Shown here: piece after piece, positions 44,663 to 52,291 of the stretch
Position numbering within the stretch: position 1 is the first letter of the stretch
Layout of the letters: the number at the start of each line of letters is the position of its first letter
From: an uncultured Clostridia bacterium
GTDB taxonomy: Bacteria > Bacillota > Clostridia > TANB77 > CAG-508
NCBI GenBank assembly: GCA_934167965.1
Contig: CAKPMJ010000003.1
Coordinates: 1-64,000 of the forward strand
DNA: 64,000 nucleotides
Reading direction: 5' to 3'
The notes under the pieces: model-generated
Told to the model about the DNA's origin: nothing
Databases searched by the model: none
What the model saw: the letters and a program-made list of their open reading frames with translations, nothing else
Translations under genes and position numbers: made by a program

Positions 44663-44830
44663 TTATTTTTCTTTGTTTTTCTCACTTTTTCTCTCTTTTG
44701 TTATGTTTTCTAGTTTGTCTACAACCTCTTTTTGCTTTTGAGGTGTTATCCAATTAAAATATGAAGATACAAATTCACCATATTTTGTTGCATCTTCTTT
44801 TTCTCTTTTTTCAAACTCTCTATTATTCAT
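44663..44830 (-). CDS. Small charged protein, 55 residues
   Basis: A complete short gene: ATG at 44830 preceded by AAAAGGAGAG, 55 codons, TAA at 44665-44663. The product is very hydrophilic and helical (MNNREFEKREKEDATKYGEF start, Lys/Glu-rich end), with FNWITPQKQKEVVDKLENI in the middle. I do not recognise it. It lies between the terminator of the Cna-B gene and the ctsR promoter. Confidence 0.6.
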   Translation of the reverse strand: MNNREFEKREKEDATKYGEFVSSYFNWITPQKQKEVVDKLENITKERKSEKNKEK

Positions 44831-44845
44831 AACTTCTCTCTCCTT

Positions 44846-44889
44846 TTAAAAGTGCACTCACTTCTTAAATAAAGTGTGTGCACTTTTAA
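44846..44889 (-). terminator. Terminator after the Cna-B surface protein gene
   Basis: An 18-bp stem with one mismatch (TTAAAAGTGCAC core, 8-nt loop) begins about 17 nt beyond the stop codon. The distal arm ends TTTTAA and runs into the ribosome binding site of the small gene. Confidence 0.7.
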
Positions 44890-44906
44890 GGAATTTATAC
44901 ATAAAG

Positions 44907-47900
44907 CTATTCACCTGTTACTGGTAAGATCTTAATTACTTTTGTTTTCCATTTAGAAATATCTGTAACTTCATACTTATTATATATTCCACTAACTTTA
45001 CCAACATTTTCAAAAACTTGTCCATTTTTTAAATTTTTATTTACTTTGGCAATTATATGAGGATTTTCGTTTGAGCAAAAACCTACGTCAACTGTACCAA
45101 ATTCTAATCTTAGTTCAATAACATATTCATTATCCGCTAATTCTTTTGAAAAATCAATCTTATAATTTTCTATTGTCTTTAAATCTTCCATTAATAAAAC
45201 ATATTTGCCTTCTGTCAAGTTTGTTTTATAATATACATTATATTTTAAATCTTGATTATAAGTTCCTGTTTCAAATTTAGTAAGTTTTATATATTCTGCT
45301 GGTAGTACATCATACCACGTGAATTTGTCTAATGGTGTATTTCCTGTGTTTCTCACACTTATATCATATTCTATTTCTGTTCCAACTTCTGCTTCATTTG
45401 GTCCATTTTTTTCTATGTCTACTTTTGGGTCTTTTGACTCATTCGTAATATCTAGTTTTATAAGCTCGTTATTATCCTTTATCTCAAATTCCAATGGTTT
45501 ATCATTTAATATATACCATTCATTTGTAAGTATTTCCTTTACTTTATATATTCCTTTTTCTAATTCTTTTGATTCTGCTATTCCATTTTTATTAGTAGTT
45601 ATTGTTTCTACTTTTATTCCTTTACTATTATATATATCAAATTGTACTCCTTGTAATGGAGTCCCCATTTTTTCTCCTGTTATTTTATTATCATCTTTAC
45701 TTGTTTTTATAATTTGTAGTTTTCCTTTTATTTTTTGATTTTCAATCACAACTTTTGTTGTTTCATCTTCCTTTATATTAACAATTTGTTCTTTATCTGT
45801 TAATACATAATTCTCTAAAGTTTTTGTTTCTACTATTTTGTATTTTTCATCTATTGGCAATTTTTTTGTTTCCGCTTCTCCTTCTGAATCTGTTTTTATA
45901 TTATCTACTACCTCTCCTTTGCTATTTATTATATTAAATTCAACACCTTTTAGTTTTATTTCATTATCATCTTTATCTACTTTTATTACTTTAATTTTCC
46001 CTTTCTTCTTTTCGTTTTGCATAATTACATCTGTAACTTGATTATATTTTACATCTACTTTTATTTCTTTATTATTTATTTTATATTTTTTATCAGTTTC
46101 TACTTCTTTTATTGTATATTCTTTATTTATAGGTAAATCTTTAGTTATGGCTTCACCATTTTGGTCTGTTACAAGTTTTTGAATTAATTTTCCTTTATTA
46201 TCATAAACCTCAAATTTTACTCCTTCTAATTTTGTTTCATTATTGTCTTTATCAACTTTGATAACCTTAATTTTTCCTTTTTTTATCTCATTTTCAATTT
46301 GTATTTGTGTGGTTTCATTTTCTTTTAATTTTACTTCTATTTTCTCATTATTTAATTTATAATCTTTTTGTGATTCTATCTCTTGTAAATATAATTTTTC
46401 ATAATCTCTTACAGGGTATTTTTTAGTTACCGCTTCTCCATTAGAATCTGTTGTTATTGTTTCTAAAATATTTTCTTTGTCATTTATAACATTAAACTTT
46501 ACACCTGATAATTTTATATTTTTATTTTCTTTATCTACTTTTACAACTCTTACTTGTCCCTTTTTTAATTCATTTGATATTGTTACTTCTGTTAATGGTG
46601 TATTTTTAACTTCTACTTCTAAATCTTTTACTAAGTTATACCATTTATTTGTAGATATTTCTTTTATTATATAATTTCCTGTTCTTAGGTTTTCAATATA
46701 TATTTCTCCTTTTGAATCTGTGATATATTTTCCTATTTTCTTATTTAGCTCTTTATTATATAATTCAAATTCTATGTTTTCTAAACCTATATTTTTATTG
46801 TCTGCATCTACTTTATAAATTTTTAGATTACCTTTTTCATGTTCATTTTCTATATCTTTTACAATTGTTTTATTATATTCTATATTTACCTTAAATTCTG
46901 TATTTATTATTTTATAATTTTTATTTGTTTTGGTTTCTTTTAAAATATATTCTCCTTGAAGTAAATTATTGAAATTTACTACACCATTTGAGTCTGTTGT
47001 AGATGTTCCTACTATTTTTCCTGCAGAATTTTTTAGTGTAAATTCTACTCCTTGTATTGGCTTTTTAGTTTCTGAATCTACTTTATTTACTTGCAATTTT
47101 CCTGTATATACATTTTCTTTAATATTAATTTTCTTTGTAGATTTAGAAATTTCTCCTGCTGTTAATACATAATTTTGTGTATTTGTGACTGTGGTTTTTC
47201 CTTCTAATATTACATAGCATTCACATTGTGCACTTACTTCTACTTGTATATTTATATTTTTATTCATTGCACTTTTGGGTATCATTACTTTAAAGTTATT
47301 TCCTACTTTAAATTTCTTCTTTTTATTTCCTTTTAAATCTGCAATAAATCCTCCATTTGGTATATTTTTAGTATTTTCTATTGAGTATTCTTTGAAATCT
47401 GCAGTTGATGTAACTTTTAATTCTTGTGAATAATATTTTGTTCCTTCTTTTAAAATTCCTACTTTTTCTATTTTTAATGGGTCATCTTGCTGTTTTTCTG
47501 TACCACTGTTTCCTATTTTTACTAATTTCTTCAAAGCTTTTAGCATTGCTACTGCTTCTTTATCATTTTTCTCTGCTTTATATTTGTCTATATCAGACTC
47601 ACCTAACATACAGTACACGGCCCATTTTGTTACCGCATAAGCATTATAATCATTTGCTAATCCTAATTCTTTGGCATTTTTATATGGATATCCATTTTTT
47701 ATTACTCTCCATACTTTATTATTGTTTAATAAACTTTTTACTGTTACATTATATGGCGTGTCTTCTGCTCCTGTTAAGTTTTTGTTCATACAGTATGATG
47801 GATTAAAATTTCCATTTTTATCATAATAACCTACTATTGAACATATTAAATATCTGTATTCCTTGTTGTCTTCCCTGTAATATTTAAGATGCTTGTCCGC

Positions 47901-48032
47901 TTCTCCAATTTTCTTTAATAATACTTTACTTATGTCTATTTCCACTGCTGCAAATATTACATTTGAAAAAATGTTTAATAATATAATAGCTAATATAACT
48001 ATTATTAATGTTTTGTTTAATATTTTTTTCAT
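44907..48032 (-). CDS. Large surface protein: thioester-like domain, six Cna-B repeats, LPVTGE end
   Basis: The 1041-residue protein has a signal peptide (about 1-29) and an N-terminal thioester-adhesin-like domain with YCMN (Cys81) and AYAVTKWAVYC (131-141), where family members have Gln next to the Thr. Six Cna-B/SpaA-type repeats follow (GKLQVNKVDSETKKPIQGVE pattern, about residues 300-830), then a DUF11-like domain. It ends exactly ILPVTGE. The LPXTG-type motif is present, but the hydrophobic segment and basic tail needed for sortase retention are missing. A consensus promoter and GGGAGG start site make expression likely. Adhesin or stalk function is inferred. Confidence 0.85.
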   Translation of the reverse strand: MKKILNKTLIIVILAIILLNIFSNVIFAAVEIDISKVLLKKIGEADKHLKYYREDNKEYRYLICSIVGYYDKNGNFNPSYCMNKNLTGAEDTPYNVTVKSLLNNNKVWRVIKNGYPYKNAKELGLANDYNAYAVTKWAVYCMLGESDIDKYKAEKNDKEAVAMLKALKKLVKIGNSGTEKQQDDPLKIEKVGILKEGTKYYSQELKVTSTADFKEYSIENTKNIPNGGFIADLKGNKKKKFKVGNNFKVMIPKSAMNKNINIQVEVSAQCECYVILEGKTTVTNTQNYVLTAGEISKSTKKINIKENVYTGKLQVNKVDSETKKPIQGVEFTLKNSAGKIVGTSTTDSNGVVNFNNLLQGEYILKETKTNKNYKIINTEFKVNIEYNKTIVKDIENEHEKGNLKIYKVDADNKNIGLENIEFELYNKELNKKIGKYITDSKGEIYIENLRTGNYIIKEISTNKWYNLVKDLEVEVKNTPLTEVTISNELKKGQVRVVKVDKENKNIKLSGVKFNVINDKENILETITTDSNGEAVTKKYPVRDYEKLYLQEIESQKDYKLNNEKIEVKLKENETTQIQIENEIKKGKIKVIKVDKDNNETKLEGVKFEVYDNKGKLIQKLVTDQNGEAITKDLPINKEYTIKEVETDKKYKINNKEIKVDVKYNQVTDVIMQNEKKKGKIKVIKVDKDDNEIKLKGVEFNIINSKGEVVDNIKTDSEGEAETKKLPIDEKYKIVETKTLENYVLTDKEQIVNIKEDETTKVVIENQKIKGKLQIIKTSKDDNKITGEKMGTPLQGVQFDIYNSKGIKVETITTNKNGIAESKELEKGIYKVKEILTNEWYILNDKPLEFEIKDNNELIKLDITNESKDPKVDIEKNGPNEAEVGTEIEYDISVRNTGNTPLDKFTWYDVLPAEYIKLTKFETGTYNQDLKYNVYYKTNLTEGKYVLLMEDLKTIENYKIDFSKELADNEYVIELRLEFGTVDVGFCSNENPHIIAKVNKNLKNGQVFENVGKVSGIYNKYEVTDISKWKTKVIKILPVTGE

Positions 48033-48181
48033 CTATTCCTCCCTGTTAGTATTAAATTTTGTGATTTTATGTATGTTAAACACACCTCCTTACTTTTCTA
48101 TTTTTTTGTTTTTTGGATTTTTGTTTTAAAGAATAAAACTTTTTATGCCTCCCATAATTTGTATTGATTTAATATGTTTTT

Positions 48182-48209
48182 ATTATACCAGTTTTTTATT
48201 GATTGTCAA
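48182..48209 (-). promoter_or_regulatory. Sigma-A promoter of the Cna-B surface protein gene
   Basis: On the minus strand TTGACA (48209-48204), a 16-nt spacer and TATAAT (48187-48182), both consensus. It leaves an untranslated leader of about 140 nt. Confidence 0.8.
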
Positions 48210-48251
48210 GGAAAATCGTTCGACAAAAAACGACACATTTTTATAAAAAAT

Positions 48252-48283
48252 AAGACCATTCCATTTTAATATGAAATAGTCTT
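48252..48283 (-). terminator. Terminator of the rpmF-secG unit
   Basis: A 13-bp stem with two G-U pairs (loop 6 nt) is followed on the minus strand by ATTTTTTAT, 10 nt after the secG stop. Confidence 0.8.
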
Positions 48284-48293
48284 TTATAATTTA

Positions 48294-48545
48294 TTATTTT
48301 AATCCATATATTGTTGCTAGTGTAAGACATAAAACTACAAACACCAACCCTAATATAATAGTCCATTTTTTCTGTCTTCCTTCTTTGGTATTACCTTTGT
48401 TTTTCTCAAAGAAGTTATTTGCAGATGAACCTGTTATTGTTGATGATAACCCTGCATCATCTTTTGATTGTATCATTGTTAATACTATTAATACTAAACC
48501 TATTATAAAATAAATTATAATTAATATACTTTTTAATATTTGCAT
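48294..48545 (-). CDS. secG: Preprotein translocase subunit SecG
   Basis: The 83-residue protein has two transmembrane helices separated by a short loop with MIQSKDDAGLSSTITGSS, the conserved SecG region. It assists SecYEG-SecA export. GGAGG precedes the ATG. It follows rpmF by 28 nt. Confidence 0.93.
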   Translation of the reverse strand: MQILKSILIIIYFIIGLVLIVLTMIQSKDDAGLSSTITGSSANNFFEKNKGNTKEGRQKKWTIILGLVFVVLCLTLATIYGLK

Positions 48546-48573
48546 TTGCTACTCCTCCTTAGGTGGATAATTA

Positions 48574-48762
48574 TTAGTCATTATTTTCTTTTTTTTCTAT
48601 GATTTGTTTTCCATCATAGTATCCACAGTTTGAGCATAATGTGTGTGGTAATACTGTTTCACCACAGTTTGAACATTTTGCATATTTTGGTGTTTCTAAT
48701 TTCCATGTTGATCTTTTTAAGTGTGTTCTTGCTTTTGACCATCTTCTTTTTGGTTGTGCCAT
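48574..48762 (-). CDS. rpmF: 50S ribosomal protein L32
   Basis: The 62-residue protein opens MAQPKRRWSKARTHLKRS and has the zinc-ribbon CSNCGETVLPHTLCSNCGYY, so it is the zinc-binding (C+) form of L32. Many Firmicutes also carry a cysteine-free paralogue for zinc starvation. It is co-oriented with secG downstream. Confidence 0.95.
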   Translation of the reverse strand: MAQPKRRWSKARTHLKRSTWKLETPKYAKCSNCGETVLPHTLCSNCGYYDGKQIIEKKENND

Positions 48763-48831
48763 TTCTATTCCCTCCTCTTGTGATAGATATATATTATACC
48801 CTTTATTCTCTATTTTTTATTTTATATATGA

Positions 48832-48908
48832 TGGTAGCGATGGGGAGATTCGAACTCTCGACACCGCGGGTATGAACCGCGTGCTCTAGCCAACTGAGCT
48901 ACATCGCC
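48832..48908 (-). tRNA. tRNA-Met (CAT), elongator type
   Basis: The 77-nt sequence folds as a cloverleaf: GGCGATG/CATCGCT acceptor, D arm GCTCAG...GAGC, anticodon stem CGCGG/CCGCG with loop TTCATAC (anticodon CAT), T arm with GTTCGAATC, and an encoded CCA. The paired acceptor base 1 and similarity to Bacillus elongator tRNA-Met argue against initiator or tRNA-Ile2. It is the expected substrate of the TmcAL encoded at 34.9 kb. Confidence 0.93.
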
Positions 48909-48997
48909 ATATCAACGATATATATTATATCTGTTTTTCCTTATTTTGTCAATACTTTAACTAATAAAAATCTTTCTAAATCATATTTTTTTCAAAA

Positions 48998-49036
48998 AAT
49001 CCCGATAATCATTTGTATTAAATGACTATCAGGATT
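48998..49036 (-). terminator. Terminator of the prepilin/SUMF1 protein gene
   Basis: A 17-bp stem with G-U pairs (AATCCTGATAGTCATTT arm, 5-nt loop) is followed on the minus strand by TTTTG, about 35 nt after the stop. Confidence 0.75.
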
Positions 49037-49070
49037 GATTTTTTTATTTATCCTTCTTTTAAACCACACC

Positions 49071-50330
49071 TTATTTTACATACAATGTAATACGCGAACT
49101 TGGAACACGACTACTATTATTCCAATGTGGTCCCCCGGTATTAATACGAGAGCTAAGAGATGCACTTCCATAATAATCTCCACCTCTAGTAACACGTGTA
49201 CTAGCATAACAGCCTACCTCCAAAGTCCATTCATGGCTATTTCCAAGTAAATCATATATATTATCTACCTTATCTGTTTCTACGGTTCCTGTTTTCCTTG
49301 TTGTATTTTTACTTGTTGTCACACCCTCTAAATTCTTTGGAGTCGTTGATGTCACATCTATTCCATTTCCTTGCATCCACATCATCATTTGGTCATATTG
49401 ACTTCCCCATATCATGCTACTTACTACAATATTTGTTAAATTATTCTTAATACTATATTCTTTTTCTTTTTGATATAGCCCATACCATGTATTTGCACTG
49501 TTACTTGCTGTTGTTGCAGATGCTACTCCTGATATCGATTGTGCTATTTTTTTTGAATTTAAACTTGTTTCATATCTTCCCACATAAAATCCTTTATTTT
49601 TAGCCACATATTTTATCATATTATCAAATTCATTTTGTAAATTTGTTTTCCATTGTGTTATTATATCTCCATCTTCTTCTTTTAGACCCACTATTGATTT
49701 CAATAATTCTACTCCTTTTGTACTATCACCTATTACTGCATCGCCATTTGATTTATCTTTTAAATAGTCTGGCTCTCTATAACTGTCTTTATTTGTCAAA
49801 TTCATTATTCCGTCTGTTTCCGTCCAATTTAATGCTGTATACTCGCTTGCAGTAAATTCATAAATTTTTCCTAATTTATTCTTTTCTGCATTAATCCCAT
49901 ACATTTTGCTAATGTCTTTTACCGGTATCCATACAAATTCACTATTATCTGGTGCAACAACCACTACTCCTTTTTTCACCTCTATTGGTGAATCTGATTT
50001 TATTGTAAATCCTACTGGTACTACTATTATTTCACCATTTTCATCTTGTAGTCTTACTTTTCTACCTTCTACTTTTTTACCTACATAGTCTTTTAAGTTC
50101 TTAACACTTTCTACATTATCATATATTAAGTCCTCTAAATCTGTCAAATCCTCCTCTTCATTTGTTTGTGCTTGTTCTGTTTTTGTCTTTGCTTCTGCTG
50201 CTTTTTTCAATATTCCATTTTTTCCTGATAGCATACTTATTGCTAATCCTGCCAATATTAGCAATACTATTATTGTAATTACTAATGCTATTAATGTAAT
50301 ACCTATCTCATTTTTTAATTTCTTTCTCAT
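49071..50330 (-). CDS. Prepilin-like anchored SUMF1/C-type-lectin-fold protein, candidate DGR target
   Basis: The 419-residue protein starts with a prepilin-like hydrophobic helix (KNEIGITLIALVIT, about 4-30) lacking Glu at position +5, then a coiled-coil linker (KKAAEAKTKTEQAQ). A SUMF1-fold domain follows, with NSEFVWIPV, KGFYVGRYETS, SSMIWGSQYDQMMMW and NIYDLLGNSHEWTLEVG. The last 35 residues after TRGG are rich in Tyr, Ser, Asn, His and Arg and end SSRITLYVK. Diversity-generating retroelement targets use this fold with variable residues at exactly this C-terminal place. No reverse transcriptase is in the window. Domain order parallels the relative at 9.9-10.8 kb. Confidence 0.8.
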   Translation of the reverse strand: MRKKLKNEIGITLIALVITIIVLLILAGLAISMLSGKNGILKKAAEAKTKTEQAQTNEEEDLTDLEDLIYDNVESVKNLKDYVGKKVEGRKVRLQDENGEIIVVPVGFTIKSDSPIEVKKGVVVVAPDNSEFVWIPVKDISKMYGINAEKNKLGKIYEFTASEYTALNWTETDGIMNLTNKDSYREPDYLKDKSNGDAVIGDSTKGVELLKSIVGLKEEDGDIITQWKTNLQNEFDNMIKYVAKNKGFYVGRYETSLNSKKIAQSISGVASATTASNSANTWYGLYQKEKEYSIKNNLTNIVVSSMIWGSQYDQMMMWMQGNGIDVTSTTPKNLEGVTTSKNTTRKTGTVETDKVDNIYDLLGNSHEWTLEVGCYASTRVTRGGDYYGSASLSSRINTGGPHWNNSSRVPSSRITLYVK

Positions 50331-50405
50331 TTTTTTCCTTCTTCCCTATTGTTTTTACTAGATATATAATTATTATTCTTTTTTATAGTAATTTCTATTC
50401 ATAAT

Positions 50406-50469
50406 AAAGAGACAACATAAACTTATCCGGTGTTATAATACTTACCAGATAAGCTAATATTGCCTCTTT
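50406..50469. repeat. 64-nt imperfect inverted repeat in a 300-nt gap
   Basis: Outer arms AAAGAG/CTCTTT continue inward through CAA/TTG and CTTATC/GATAAG to GGT/ACC. Twenty-one of 26 positions per arm pair, around a 12-nt centre. It sits 75 nt upstream of the prepilin/SUMF1 gene. A 25-codon minus-strand frame (50395-50472) lies in it without a ribosome binding site. It could be a leader structure or a miniature element. Nothing else is evident between 50331 and 50630 apart from T-rich sequence. Confidence 0.5.
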
Positions 50470-50630
50470 CATTATATATTTTTTTATCATTACCTAAACT
50501 TTTTTTTTTGTGTGTACTCCCGCAAGGTTTTCAGCCTCTATTATTCTTTTCATCCTTTGTTTCTCCCTTTTTATTTATTCTTTATAATTATCTTACCATT
50601 AATATAATTTGTTGTCAACACAATTATTTT

Positions 50631-51332
50631 TTATTTTATATATTTTTGATATTCTCCATTTTTATACACAAACAAATCTCCCTCTTTTGCATCTCTTAAT
50701 AGGTCTTGCGGAAAATTAATTTCTTCAATCTCTTCATCATTATTATTAGTAATATCAAATAAGCAAGCCCTGTCCTTTACATTTTCAGACATCTCATAAA
50801 CATGGTTTTCTATTCTTTTACTATTCAAAAATTCTTTTTGCTTTTTTAATATTTCACTTTTCATTTTATCTATGCTTTCAGCCATATCTTTAGTTGCCTC
50901 ATTATCTAGTATATAACTATTTCCTTGTTTTCTAAGTACACTTCCTACTTTTACTCCATTAGGCAATTCGTTTATATTTGCTTTTATAACAGTATGACTT
51001 TGTCCATTTTCACAAATACATAAATTCAAACCATTTTCTAACTTTGAATTTTTATCATATATATAATACATCTGCCCTTTATCTCTTGTTTGCTTAGCAT
51101 AATTATTTAAAATATTTGCTCTTTCAATATACATTTCATCTCTATATATTGTTATCATTTTTTCTTCATTATGATTGGTATTAGTCAATTGTATGTCCCC
51201 CTTTCCTGTATTACTGTAATTGTTCTTTGATATACTATTTTCTAAATAGTTTTGCAATTCATTTACAAAGTTTTGAACCATTTTGTTATTTTTAGTACTA
51301 TTAATTATGTCGTTGATTAAATCTAAATTCAA
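50631..51332 (-). CDS. DUF3006-like protein beside a nuclease
   Basis: The 233-residue soluble protein has an N-terminal helical region and two segments that look like DUF3006-type small beta domains. The first is LNLCICENGQSHTVI with LPNGVKVGSVLR (about 120-150). The second is ACLFDITNNNDEEIEEI with FPQDLLRDAKEGDLFVYKNG (about 190-228). DUF3006 proteins often neighbour secreted nucleases or ComEC-like hydrolases, matching the nuclease gene just upstream. Start appears to be TTG at 51332 (AGGAG 11 nt upstream). Function unknown. Confidence 0.6.
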   Translation of the reverse strand: MNLDLINDIINSTKNNKMVQNFVNELQNYLENSISKNNYSNTGKGDIQLTNTNHNEEKMITIYRDEMYIERANILNNYAKQTRDKGQMYYIYDKNSKLENGLNLCICENGQSHTVIKANINELPNGVKVGSVLRKQGNSYILDNEATKDMAESIDKMKSEILKKQKEFLNSKRIENHVYEMSENVKDRACLFDITNNNDEEIEEINFPQDLLRDAKEGDLFVYKNGEYQKYIK

Positions 51333-51373
51333 TAAACATCACTCTCCTATTAAATTTTATTTTTGTGAAAAAT

Positions 51374-51393
51374 CTACTATTGAAATATAGTAG
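51374..51393 (-). terminator. Terminator of the nuclease gene
   Basis: A 7-bp stem (CTACTAT with ATAGTAG, 6-nt loop) is followed on the minus strand by ATTTTTC. It suggests separate transcription, or partial readthrough, into the DUF3006-like gene. Confidence 0.5.
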
Positions 51394-51445
51394 CAAGATT
51401 TTAAATTAGAGTGATTATATATTGTTTTTATAGCATTGTCAATAT

Positions 51446-52177
51446 TTAATTGGTATTTTTTAGCAACTTTCCTGTTGAATAATCAATGTTTGCTCCTGGC
51501 TGTACATTATAAACATATACATTAAAGCATACTCCCTTTCCATTGTCTTCTACAGAGTATGCCTCCATTTCTACACCACTTGCTAGTAAGTTATTTTCTT
51601 TAAAAATAGGCGTTACTCTGTACAAAACATGGCTTTTCTTATTTTTTTCTATGTATTCATAGACTTTTCTTTCAAATGGTAACATACCTTGTACATTAAA
51701 ATATCTTGTTCCTGTAATTAGATTTTGCTTATTATCATCTTCATCTGACAAACTGTGTGCTATTAAATGGCATCTATTATATAAATATTTTCCTTCAAAT
51801 TTTGCTTGTTTCCAGCCTGTTGGCCTAATAGAACTTATGTCTCCCCTTTTATCTCCTTCTGGTGGCATTATTTCCTTGCAAATGTTTGCATATGCTACAC
51901 TGCATCTTCCTAGATAATCTAATTCACTGTATTTTTCAAAAGGCTTGGTTGTATAATCTTCTTCATTAAAATATGGTTTATTATTATTAATTTCTATATA
52001 AATATTTTCATTATATTCTGGTATATTTTCTATATTAACAGCGATTCCTGTTGCACTACTTTGCTTATCATTTTGCCTATATTCAATATTTTCATTTATA
52101 TATGTTATTATTGATATTAATATAATAAGTATTATTGTTGTTATTAGTTTATTTGTTTTATTTTTCTTTTGACTCAT
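51446..52177 (-). CDS. Membrane-anchored DNA/RNA non-specific endonuclease
   Basis: The 243-residue protein has one N-terminal transmembrane helix (about 10-27) and a beta-beta-alpha-metal nuclease domain of the EndA/NUC1 type. It shows LGRCSVAYA, RGDISSIRPTGWKQAKF, the catalytic NRCHLIAHSLSD (His general base, in place of DRGH), NLITGTRYFNVQGMLPFE (metal Asn) and HVLYRVTPIF. It is predicted to act outside the membrane, degrading nucleic acid for nutrition or uptake. The DUF3006-like gene follows downstream. Confidence 0.88.
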   Translation of the reverse strand: MSQKKNKTNKLITTIILIILISIITYINENIEYRQNDKQSSATGIAVNIENIPEYNENIYIEINNNKPYFNEEDYTTKPFEKYSELDYLGRCSVAYANICKEIMPPEGDKRGDISSIRPTGWKQAKFEGKYLYNRCHLIAHSLSDEDDNKQNLITGTRYFNVQGMLPFERKVYEYIEKNKKSHVLYRVTPIFKENNLLASGVEMEAYSVEDNGKGVCFNVYVYNVQPGANIDYSTGKLLKNTN

Positions 52178-52246
52178 CTTTCACTCGCTCCTTTTTTAGA
52201 ATTATATCATATGTGTTTAAGAGTATCAATGTTTAAATAAACAAAA

Positions 52247-52271
52247 ACAGAGCAGCTATTAACTGCTCCGT
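52247..52271 (-). terminator. Terminator of the secreted beta-repeat protein gene
   Basis: A stem of GAGCAG with CTGCTC (extended by AC/GT past one mismatch, 7-nt loop) is followed on the minus strand by TTTTGTTTATTT. Confidence 0.75.
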
Positions 52272-52291
52272 ATTTTACATTAAATCAATCT

